DNA of 64,000 nt from NCBI GenBank assembly GCA_963843275.1, contig CAWJJM010000010.1, positions 124,001 through 188,000 on the forward strand, read 5' to 3'. The notes below the pieces were generated by a model, which saw only the letters and a list, made by a program, of their open reading frames with translations, did no database searches and had not been told where the DNA came from. Within the stretch, counting starts at the first letter, position 1. Every line of letters begins with the position of its first letter. This document shows positions 7,038 to 14,282 of the stretch, in pieces. A program made the position numbers and the translations under genes. Source of the DNA: CAWJJM01 sp963843275. Its GTDB lineage: Bacteria > Acidobacteriota > Thermoanaerobaculia > Multivoradales > JBCCEF01.

Positions 7038-8047
7038 TCAGCCGTTCCGCGTGACGGCGAGCGGCCGGTCGCTGGGACGGGCCGGCAGCACCCGGCCGCC
7101 GGCGGCGGCGAGCGCCGCGGCCAGGTCGTCGCGACGCTCCGGCGGGCCGAGCACCGCCACCGAGCCGCCGCCCCCCGCGCCGCAGACCTTGCCGCCCCAG
7201 GCGCCCGCGGCCGTCGCCGCCGCCAGCAGCTTCTCCACCGCCGGCGACGAGACCTCCGGGGCGAGGCGGCGGCGCAACGACCACTCGCGGCCCATCAGCG
7301 CTCCCACGCGTGGCAGGTCGCCGCCGGCGAGGGCGTCCGCGGTCGCCGACCCCACCGCCGCGATGTCGTCGAACAGCGCCGCGACCGCGGCGTCGCCGTC
7401 GAGGTGGCGGCGCAGCACCTGCCAGTTGTTTCCGGCCGAGAAGTGGGAGGCGCCGCTGTAGGCGACGAGCAGGCTGTCGCCCAGGGCGCCGAGGTCGGCG
7501 TCGAGCCGCCGCACCGTGGTGCCGCCCGGACCGTGCTCGAGGGCGAGGGCGCCGCCGAGGAGGGCGGCCCAGTGGTCCTGGGTGCCCGTGGGCAGGCGCA
7601 TCAAGCGCGCCTCGAGATCGCGGGCCAGCGCCACCCGCGCCTCGGGGGAGACGCCGGCCGCCCGGCGTGCGCTTCCAGGGCGGCGATCAGGGCGACGGTC
7701 AGCGCCGAGCTCCCCCCCAGGCCGCCTCCGGGCGGCGAGTCGCTGTGCAGGCGCACCTCGAGCGGCGGCGCCGCGAAGGCGGTCAGGACGGTCGCCGCCA
7801 GCGCCGCCCCCTGAGCGCGCGCCAGCTCGGCGAGGGTCGGCGCCTCCGCCGCCGCGCCGTCCTGGACCACCCGGTAGCCCGCCGCCCGCGGCCGCAGCTC
7901 CACGGCGACCACGAGATCGAGTCCGACGTTGACGGTGCAGGCGTCCGCGTGGAGCAGGCCGATCGGCCAGATGTCCAGCGTGCCGCCCGCGAGGTCGACG
8001 CGGCAGCCGGCCCGGGCGGCGACGGCGGCAGGGGCGGGAGGGCTCAC
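7038..8047 (-). pseudogene. GHMP-family sugar kinase, frameshifted
   Basis: Two adjacent minus-strand frames together encode one GHMP kinase of about 336 residues. The N-terminal part (GTG at 8047 to about 7660) has motif 1 (RVDLAGGTLDIWP) and the ATP-binding motif 2 (SPPGGGLGGSSAL). The C-terminal part (about 7660 to 7038) has motif 3 (KVCGAGGGGSVAV). The join lies near 7655-7665 in a C/G-rich run: restoring one missing base would read on from Gly-Arg-Pro-Ala to Val-Ser-Pro-Glu-Ala-Arg. The total of 1010 nt is one short of a multiple of three. The fold resembles heptose-7-phosphate kinase (HddA) or fucokinase-like enzymes; the substrate is uncertain. All catalytic motifs are intact, so a sequencing error is as likely as a real pseudogene. 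Confidence 0.75.
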
Positions 8048-8091
8048 GCGCGGACCGGGCGCGGCGGCGACGGGAGGAGCCGCACGCGGGC

Positions 8092-9465
8092 TCAGCGGGC
8101 GGAGGTGGCGGCGGCGGTCATCGGCACCACCGCCGGCGACGGCGCCGGGGCCTCCCCCGGCGGCTGCTCCGCCAGCGCGGTCGTCGTCTCCACCGCCGGC
8201 AGCGGCGCACCGGCATCGAGCGCGGCGCGACAGGCGTCGCGCCAGGTCACGAAGGCCGCCAGCCTGGACTCGGCGATCGGCTCGGCGGGGACGTTGCGCA
8301 GCGACATCGGGTCGATCCAGCGGCCGTCCTTCTGCACCCGGTAGTCGAGGTGCGGCGCCGTCACCATGCCCGTCGCCCCCGAGTAGGCGATCACGTCGCC
8401 CTGGGCGACCCGCCGCCCGGGGTGCACGCCGGCACCGAAGCGGGACAGGTGCAGGTAGGCGGTGAGATAGCCGTTCGGGTGACGCACCTTGACCATCTTG
8501 CCGCCCCCGCGGCTCCAGCCGGCGAAGGTGACGACGCCGCCCGCCGTGGCGCGGACCGGGGTGCCGACGGCGGCGCGGTAGTCGACGCCGAAGTGCGGGC
8601 GGTAGACCTTGAGGACGGGGTGGAGGCGACGGCTGGAGAAGCGCGAGGTGACGTGGGAGAAGCGCAGCGGCGAGCGCAGGAACATCTTGCGCAGCGGACG
8701 GCCCTCGGCGTCGTAGTAGGCGCCGTCGTCCCCGAACCGGTAGGCCTCGAGGCGGCGCCCGCCGTTGTCGAAGGCGACCGCCCACACCTCGCCGATCCCC
8801 GAGCGCCGGCCGTCGAGCTCGACCTCGTCGTAGGCGACCTCGAAGCGGTCCCCCGCCCGCAGGTCGCGCGTGAAGTCGATGTCCCACTGCAGGACGTCGG
8901 CCATCCGGTACGCCAGCTCCAGCGGACCGCCGGCGGCGGCGACCGCGCCGACCAGCGAGCCGTCCACCGTGCCGCTCAGGCTGCGGCGGACGACGTCGCG
9001 CTCGAAGGGCACCCAGCGGGGATCCCAGCCGTCGCGGGCGCGCTCCAACCGGACCCGGCCCTTGCCCGCGACGACGAACTGCAGCGCGCGGACGCGGCCG
9101 GCGGGGCCGAGATAGGCGGCGTAGCGGTCGCCCGGCCGGATCCGCCGGACGTCGACGTAGCCGGTCAGCGCGGCGCTGACCGCGGCGGTGTCGGAGGCGT
9201 CGAGACCGAGGTCGGCCAGGGCCGAGCCCAGCGTCTGCCCGCGATCGAAGTGCCGTTCGACCGGCACCGGCGGGATCTGGCGCACGGCGGCGAGGTCGAC
9301 CTCGGGGACCGCGGGGAAGGCGGCCACGGCGACACGGTAGGGGACGGTGCGGGGGAGCGGGTAGGGGGAGCGGACGACTTGGTCGAGCTGGCGCGTCGCC
9401 AGGGTGAGCCCACCCGCCGCCAGGGCGAGGCCCACCGGCAGGACGATCCGGATGGCTGGGTGCAC
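8092..9465 (-). CDS. M23 family (LytM-type) peptidase, membrane anchored
   Basis: A 457-residue envelope protein. An N-terminal hydrophobic anchor (about residues 4-24) is followed by a periplasmic region with an OapA/LysM-like segment and a C-terminal peptidase M23 domain at about residues 290-400. The domain has the zinc ligand motifs HFGVD and HLDYRV and the typical GTPVRATAGGVVTFAGW stretch. Related proteins (MepM, NlpD/EnvC group) cut peptidoglycan cross-links or activate amidases. I prefer the GTG at 9465 because GGGGAGAGG lies 4-6 nt before it; an ATG at 9492 would add nine residues. The next gene, the GHMP kinase, begins 45 nt downstream on the same strand. Confidence 0.88.
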   Translation of the reverse strand: MHPAIRIVLPVGLALAAGGLTLATRQLDQVVRSPYPLPRTVPYRVAVAAFPAVPEVDLAAVRQIPPVPVERHFDRGQTLGSALADLGLDASDTAAVSAALTGYVDVRRIRPGDRYAAYLGPAGRVRALQFVVAGKGRVRLERARDGWDPRWVPFERDVVRRSLSGTVDGSLVGAVAAAGGPLELAYRMADVLQWDIDFTRDLRAGDRFEVAYDEVELDGRRSGIGEVWAVAFDNGGRRLEAYRFGDDGAYYDAEGRPLRKMFLRSPLRFSHVTSRFSSRRLHPVLKVYRPHFGVDYRAAVGTPVRATAGGVVTFAGWSRGGGKMVKVRHPNGYLTAYLHLSRFGAGVHPGRRVAQGDVIAYSGATGMVTAPHLDYRVQKDGRWIDPMSLRNVPAEPIAESRLAAFVTWRDACRAALDAGAPLPAVETTTALAEQPPGEAPAPSPAVVPMTAAATSAR

Positions 9466-9550
9466 GCGCCTCTCCCCTCGGAGGGTCCCCATCGCGCTCG
9501 CGGGCCTCTCGCTCGACGTTGGTGGTGAAACGAACCGGCTACCGGGCGAC

Positions 9551-9580
9551 AGCGTACCCGGAACGAACGTCCTGTTTCAA
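9551..9580 (-). promoter_or_regulatory. Possible promoter of the M23 peptidase gene
   Basis: On the minus strand TTGAAA (9575-9580) and TACGCT (9551-9556) are separated by 18 nt, upstream of the start codon at 9465. The -35 is 5 of 6 to consensus and the -10 is weak. An ECF-type reading of the same segment is also possible. Confidence 0.3.
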
Positions 9581-9675
9581 GGGGTTGCGCGGTGCGACCG
9601 GCGGCCGGCCGGGCGACCCGCGGGGAGGGGAGCGGCGGAAGGGGGGAGAGACGGAGCCCGGCGGGCCCCGGAAGA

Positions 9676-10326
9676 TCAGCGGATGATCTCGGCGAGGACG
9701 GCGTCGGGATCGTCGGGCAGCTTGGCCCGGTAGGCCGCCTCCCCGTTCTGGATCACCAGCAGGCCCGGCAGGGTGGTGACGGCGTTCTTCTTCGAGAACG
9801 AGCCGTCGGTGTCGAGAAAGACCGGCGCCCGCAGGCTCTTGCCGTTCAGGAAGCCCTCGACGGTGCCGCGGTCCTCCTGGAAGTTGACCGTGATCACCCG
9901 CGCCCGCCCGCCCCAGCGATCGACCAGGTGGTTGACCCGCTCGACGATGTCGCGGCCGCGCGGCGACCACGAGGCCCACACCACGACGATGGTGGTGCCC
10001 TGCGCCAGGTCGGCGTCGCGCAGCTCCTCGCCGCGCAGCCCGCGCAGCCGCACGTCCTGGGCGAACACCGGCAGCGCCAGACCCACCAGCACCAGCACCA
10101 GGACGGCGAGCGACAGGCCGGCGCGGATCCGCGCCCGCAGACGGGCCGGGGCCTGATGTCGGGTGCACCGCTCGCGGAAGGTGGTCAGCATCTTGCGGGT
10201 GTAGTCCATGCGGTGGGCGCAGGGAGAGCAACCGTCCAGGTGGTTCCGGAAGGGGGTCAGCAGCTCCTCTTCCATCTCGTTGTCGAAGAAGAGGTACATC
10301 ATCTCGCTGACCCGCTCGCAATCCAT
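9676..10326 (-). CDS. Zinc-finger anti-sigma candidate fused to thioredoxin-like domain
   Basis: A 216-residue membrane protein with three parts. Residues 1-50 match a ZAS-type zinc-binding anti-sigma domain (MDCERVSEMM, then H-x3-C-x2-C in HLDGCSPC). Residues about 68-90 are a single transmembrane helix. The rest is a periplasmic thioredoxin-like domain (TTIVVVWASWSP, ARVITVNFQ, TLPGLLVI). The position of the catalytic CxxC holds S-P-R-G, so the domain cannot do dithiol chemistry. The gene follows the ECF sigma gene by 94 nt on the same strand, the usual order for a sigma/anti-sigma pair. The start is the ATG at 10326, which begins the zinc-finger domain. The ligand or stress sensed outside the membrane is unknown. 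Confidence 0.8.
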   Translation of the reverse strand: MDCERVSEMMYLFFDNEMEEELLTPFRNHLDGCSPCAHRMDYTRKMLTTFRERCTRHQAPARLRARIRAGLSLAVLVLVLVGLALPVFAQDVRLRGLRGEELRDADLAQGTTIVVVWASWSPRGRDIVERVNHLVDRWGGRARVITVNFQEDRGTVEGFLNGKSLRAPVFLDTDGSFSKKNAVTTLPGLLVIQNGEAAYRAKLPDDPDAVLAEIIR

Positions 10327-10420
10327 GGTGCTCTCCCGCAGGCGATCTCGCTTCCGGCCTCCGGCGCCACCCTCGCAGGGGGCCCGCGCCGGCCGCTTCA
10401 TCCCCCTCTAACCGGGCCCT

Positions 10421-11095
10421 TCAGGAGGGATATTCCGAGCCGTCTCCGCCCGGGTCGGGGGCCGGTCCGGCGTCGCTCGCGGCGTCGCGGCTGCGCATCT
10501 TCGCGGGCTGCTCGCCCTCGCGGATGTAGCCGTGCTCGCGGGCGTAGCGCAGCATCTCGCGCTCGAGCAGGCGGCGGCCGCGGTACAGGCGGCTCATCAC
10601 CGTGCCGACGGGCACCTCGAGGATCTCGGCGATCTCCTTGTAGGAGAACCCCTCGAGGTCGGCCAGCAGCACGACCATGCGGTAGTCGGGCGGGAGCTGG
10701 TCGAGCGCCCGCTGCACGTCCTCGTCGAGGACGTTCTCGAGCAGCTCCTCCTCGGGGTCCTTGATCTTCCGCTTGTGCTGGTCGCTGACCTGCGTCTCGA
10801 ACGACTCCTCGATGGCGGCGAAGTCGCTCTGCGGGGGCACCTGCTGCTTCTTGCGGTAGTTGTTGATGAACGTGTTCTTCATGATCTTGAAGAGCCACGC
10901 CTTGAAGTTGGTGCCCTCGGCGAACTTGTCGTAGTACTTGTAGGCCTTGAGGTAGGTCTCCTGCACCAGGTCCTCGGCGTCCTCGGAGTTCCGGGTCATG
11001 CGGTACGCCGTGTTGTACAGGGAGTCCACGAACGGCATCGCCGCCGCCTCGAAGTTCCAACCCTGTTGATGGAGAGATGCCGCTTCTTTCACCAT
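10421..11095 (-). CDS. ECF RNA polymerase sigma factor (RpoE-like)
   Basis: A 224-residue ECF sigma factor with region 2 at about 20-90 (MPFVDSLYNTAYRMTRNSED, AEDLVQETYLKAYKY, FKAWLFKIMKNTFINNYRK) and region 4 at about 130-185 (LPPDYRMVVLLADLEGFSYKEIAEILEVPVGTVMSRLYRGR). A charged 40-residue insert separates the regions, and a C-terminal extension of about 35 residues follows region 4. A strong AGGGGGTTG Shine-Dalgarno precedes the ATG. The downstream zinc-finger/thioredoxin-like membrane protein is its likely anti-sigma. The leader contains a perfect 8-bp hairpin (11171-11189). Confidence 0.93.
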   Translation of the reverse strand: MVKEAASLHQQGWNFEAAAMPFVDSLYNTAYRMTRNSEDAEDLVQETYLKAYKYYDKFAEGTNFKAWLFKIMKNTFINNYRKKQQVPPQSDFAAIEESFETQVSDQHKRKIKDPEEELLENVLDEDVQRALDQLPPDYRMVVLLADLEGFSYKEIAEILEVPVGTVMSRLYRGRRLLEREMLRYAREHGYIREGEQPAKMRSRDAASDAGPAPDPGGDGSEYPS

Positions 11096-11417
11096 GTTTC
11101 AACCCCCTGCAGACCGGATCCGAAACGCCTCCATGCACTGAATACGCACAAGCGGTGCCAACGGATGGGGCTCCCGGCCGAGCCGGGAGAATCCTCTCAG
11201 CATACGCTCGCGCGGGCGGAAATGTCACTCTGGCGGGCGACGCCGCGTCCTCGCCAGGGGACGGAGCGCGACGGCCGGCAGCGGAAACGGCGCGGCCGAC
11301 GTGCCGGTGTGACACCCCGGCCCCGGGGGCGGGGGCCGGACGCTGATATCCTGCCCCGTCGAACCGGTCCCGCCGGCCGGGCCACCGCGGCGGCCCGGCC
11401 ACACCGCGGCGCCGCCC
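11096..11417. other. Divergent intergenic region between ECF sigma gene and hldA
   Basis: This 322-nt gap separates the minus-strand ECF sigma gene from plus-strand hldA. It holds a hairpin (CTCCCGGC, 3-nt loop, GCCGGGAG; 11171-11189) in the sigma leader and a candidate minus-strand promoter at 11199-11228. A GATATC-containing AT-rich patch near 11345 could be the -10 of hldA. No coding capacity is convincing. Confidence 0.5.
11199..11228 (-). promoter_or_regulatory. Candidate promoter of the ECF sigma gene
   Basis: On the minus strand GTGACA (11223-11228) and TATGCT (11199-11204) are separated by 18 nt. The match to sigma-70 consensus is 5 of 6 and 4 of 6. Transcription from here would give a leader of about 95 nt that includes the 11171-11189 hairpin. 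Confidence 0.35.
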
Positions 11418-12479
11418 ATGAGCCGATCCCCCGACATCTCCAGCGATCGCCTGCTCGCCCTGGTGCGGGGCATGGCGGGCCGCCCGGTCCCGATGCTGGT
11501 CGACCTGGTGGCGGACCGCTTCGTGTTGGGCACGCCGAAGCGCATCAGCCGCGAGGCACCGGTGCTGATCCTGCGCTACGAGGGCGAGCACCTCACACCC
11601 GGCGGCGGCGCCAACGCGGTGGCCAACGTGGCCGCGCTCGGCGGCCGGCCGCTGCCGCTCGGCGTGGTGGGTGCCGACGACAGCGGCCGCGAGCTGGTCG
11701 CGGCGCTGGCCGACCGCGGCGTCGACACCACCGGCATCCTGGTCCGCGAGGGCTACCGGACGCCCACCAAGGTGCGGATCGTCGGCGGCGCCCGCCACGC
11801 CCTCAAGCAGCAGATCGTCCGCTACGACGTGGAGGACCGCCTCGAGCTGACCGCGGCGGAGCGCGCCGCCTTCACCGCCCGTCTCGACGCCTGGGCCGCA
11901 GGCGGCGAGCGTCCGCGCGTGGCGATCGTCTCCGACTACGGCTACGGCGGCGTCGAGCCGGCGCTCGTTCCCGGCCTGCGCGCGGCCCTCGGCGGCGACG
12001 GCCGGGTGGTGTGCGACAGCCGCTACCGCCTGGACGCCTTCTGCACGGTCGGCTGCGACGGCGCCACCCCGAACGAGGAGGAGACCGAGGCCCTGCTGGG
12101 CGGCCCGCTCGACGGCGCCGAGGGAGGGCCGGCGGCGGCGGGCGAGCGGCTGCGGCGGCGGCTCGGCATCGGCTTCCTGCTGGTCACCCAGGGGAGCCAC
12201 GGGATGAGCCTCTTCGCGGCGCCCGGGGTGGCCCACCTGCCGGTCCACGGCACCGACCAGGTGGCCGACGTCACCGGCGCCGGCGACACCGTCATCGGCA
12301 CCTTCGCCCTGGCGCTGGCGGCCGGCGCCACGCCGCTGGAGGCCGCCCTGCTCGCCGACTACGCCGGCGGCGTGGTGGTGATGAAGATGGGGACCGCGAC
12401 GCTCGACGCCGCCGAGCTCGCCCACGCCGTGGCGGGCGATCCGGCGCCGCGCGAGGAGCTGCGGTGGGTGGGCTGGTGA
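11418..12479 (+). CDS. hldA: D-glycero-beta-D-manno-heptose-7-phosphate kinase
   Basis: A 353-residue PfkB/ribokinase-family kinase corresponding to the first domain of HldE (RfaE1). It phosphorylates heptose 7-phosphate at C1 in ADP-heptose synthesis for the lipopolysaccharide core. Family signatures are visible: substrate loop PGGGANAVANVAALGG near residue 57, TPTKVRIV near 115 with the Q-x-V-R-Y-D segment, and the ATP-site/anion-hole motif DVTGAGDTVIGTFALALAAG near 283. The next gene encodes the adenylyltransferase half, so the two HldE activities are split here. The start ATG at 11418 has no clear Shine-Dalgarno. Confidence 0.92.
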   Translation: MSRSPDISSDRLLALVRGMAGRPVPMLVDLVADRFVLGTPKRISREAPVLILRYEGEHLTPGGGANAVANVAALGGRPLPLGVVGADDSGRELVAALADRGVDTTGILVREGYRTPTKVRIVGGARHALKQQIVRYDVEDRLELTAAERAAFTARLDAWAAGGERPRVAIVSDYGYGGVEPALVPGLRAALGGDGRVVCDSRYRLDAFCTVGCDGATPNEEETEALLGGPLDGAEGGPAAAGERLRRRLGIGFLLVTQGSHGMSLFAAPGVAHLPVHGTDQVADVTGAGDTVIGTFALALAAGATPLEAALLADYAGGVVVMKMGTATLDAAELAHAVAGDPAPREELRWVGW

Positions 12480-12536
12480 GGCCCGCCGCCGGGGTCGGGG
12501 CGGCGACCGCGCCCGCCGCCCCGGGGAGGCGGCCCC

Positions 12537-13082
12537 GTGGGTGAGGTGGTCGCCGCGGACGAGCTCGCGGCCGCCCTCGACCGCCTGCGCGCGGCGGGAC
12601 GGCGCATCGCCTTCGCCAACGGCCACTTCGACCTGCTGCACGTCGGCCATCTGCGCTACCTGCGCGCCGCCCGGCAGGAGGCCGACGTCCTCGTGGTGGC
12701 GGTCAACGACGACGCGTCGGTGCGCCGCCTGAAGGGCCCGGGGCGGCCGCTGGTGCCCGCCGCCGAGCGCGCCGAGCTGGTGGCCGCGCTCGACCCGGTC
12801 GACTTCGTCACCGTGTTCTCCGGCGACAGCCCGGCCCCGCTGCTCTCCCGGCTGCGTCCCGACGTGCACTGCAAGGGGCCCGACTACGGCGCCCCGGAGC
12901 GGGTACCGGAGTACGAGACGGTGCGCGCCTACGGCGGCGCCACCCGCCTGGTCGGCGATCCGAAGGACCACGCCACCCGCGACCTGATCGCCCGCGCCCG
13001 CGACCTCCCCGCGGCGCCGGCGGGCGGCACGGAGGGGCGCGCCCGCGGCGCGGCGGGAGACGGGCGGGGCGGGGACGGCTGA
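12537..13082 (+). CDS. hldC: D-glycero-beta-D-manno-heptose 1-phosphate adenylyltransferase
   Basis: A 181-residue nucleotidyltransferase of the cytidylyltransferase fold, equivalent to the second domain of HldE (RfaE2). The N-terminal FANGHFDLLHVGHLRYLRAA carries the HxGH nucleotide-binding motif, followed by DVLVVAVNDDASVRRLKGPGRP and CKGPDY. It makes ADP-heptose from heptose 1-phosphate and ATP. The start is the GTG at 12537, with GGGGAGG about 9 nt upstream. It lies 57 nt after hldA and 7 nt before the glycosyltransferase gene, so these form one operon. The last 25 residues are low-complexity Gly/Arg. Confidence 0.92.
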   Translation: MGEVVAADELAAALDRLRAAGRRIAFANGHFDLLHVGHLRYLRAARQEADVLVVAVNDDASVRRLKGPGRPLVPAAERAELVAALDPVDFVTVFSGDSPAPLLSRLRPDVHCKGPDYGAPERVPEYETVRAYGGATRLVGDPKDHATRDLIARARDLPAAPAGGTEGRARGAAGDGRGGDG

Positions 13083-13089
13083 GGGCCGC

Positions 13090-14250
13090 ATGATCCCGCT
13101 GCCGGAGGACGTCCGGGTTCTGCTGGTGCGCACCAGCGCCCTGGGCGACGTGGTCCACTGCCTGCCGGTCCTCGGCGCCCTGCGGCGTCACCGCCCCCGA
13201 GCCCGCATCGCGTGGGTCGTCGAGGCGGCGATCGCGCCGGTGCTGGAGGGGCACCCCGACCTCGACCAGGTGATCGAGGCCCGGCTGCGCCCCTGGCGCC
13301 ACGCCGCGCTCAGCCGCGGCGTGCGCGACGAGGTGCATGCCTTCCTCGCCGCCCTGCGCGACTTCGCTCCCGACGTGGCCCTCGACCTGATGGGCAACCA
13401 CAAGGGCGCCCTGATCGCCCGCGCCTCGGGAGCGCCGCGGGTCGTCGGGGCGGCCCGCCCGTGGCGCCGCGAGCCGTCGAGCGCCCTGTGGATCACCGAG
13501 CCGCTGCCGCTCGCGCCGCCCCCCGCGGGGTCCCGCGAGCCGGCCCCCGGCGAGGCGAGCCGACAGCCGCTCCGCGAGGTCGCCGTCGCGCCTCCCCCGC
13601 ACGCCGTCGACCGGGCCCTCGCCCTGGCCGCGGCGCTCGGCGTCCCGATCGCGGGCGCCGGCTTCGACCGCGACCGCGCGGCGCGCGCCCCGGAGGGCGA
13701 CGGCGGCGCGGCGACGAGCGGCGGTCCGGGCTACGCCCTGATCCACCCGGGCGCCGGCTGGGGGAACAAGCGCTATCCGCCGGAGCGTTGGGGGAGCGTG
13801 GCGCGACGGCTGGCCGACCGCACCGGCCTGCCGACGCGGGTGCCGGTCGCTCCCGGCGAGGAGCCGCTGGCGACGGCGACGGTCGCCGCCGCGGCGGGGG
13901 CGGCCGTGGCGGTGCCGGCCCCCGACCTCGCGGCCCTGGTGCGCGAGCTGGTGGGGGCGCGCCTGGTGCTCGCCGGCGACACCGGCCCGCTCCACCTGGC
14001 GCACGCTCTGGGGGTCCCGGTGCTCGCCGTCATGGGCCCCACGGACCCGCGGCGCCACGGGCCGTACGGTGCGCCGGAGCGCGCCCTCTGGCGGGAGCTG
14101 CCGTGCAGCTTCTGCTACAAGAGCTTCGCCGAGACGAAGGCCTGCCTGTGGGCGGTCCCGGTCGAGGCGATCGTCGAACGCGCCGTCCGCCTGCTCGCCC
14201 CCGGGGGGAACCGGGAGGCGGCCGCTGGCCGGGCGACGGCGCGAAGGTGA
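13090..14250 (+). CDS. Glycosyltransferase family 9 (heptosyltransferase-like)
   Basis: A 386-residue cytoplasmic GT-B glycosyltransferase of family 9, the ADP-heptose:LPS heptosyltransferase family. The N-terminal VRTSALGDVVHCLPVLGALR is the family signature. The C-terminal half has LIHPGAGWGNKRYPPERWG and the donor-binding AGDTGPLHLAHALGVPVLAVMGPTDPRRHGPYG. It follows hldA and hldC directly, so it probably transfers the heptose they make onto lipid A-Kdo or inner core. Which heptosyltransferase it equals (WaaC, WaaF or WaaQ type) cannot be told from the sequence. Confidence 0.88.
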   Translation: MIPLPEDVRVLLVRTSALGDVVHCLPVLGALRRHRPRARIAWVVEAAIAPVLEGHPDLDQVIEARLRPWRHAALSRGVRDEVHAFLAALRDFAPDVALDLMGNHKGALIARASGAPRVVGAARPWRREPSSALWITEPLPLAPPPAGSREPAPGEASRQPLREVAVAPPPHAVDRALALAAALGVPIAGAGFDRDRAARAPEGDGGAATSGGPGYALIHPGAGWGNKRYPPERWGSVARRLADRTGLPTRVPVAPGEEPLATATVAAAAGAAVAVPAPDLAALVRELVGARLVLAGDTGPLHLAHALGVPVLAVMGPTDPRRHGPYGAPERALWRELPCSFCYKSFAETKACLWAVPVEAIVERAVRLLAPGGNREAAAGRATARR

Positions 14251-14282
14251 TAGTTTTGTCCGTCCAAAGGGAACTAGGATCG

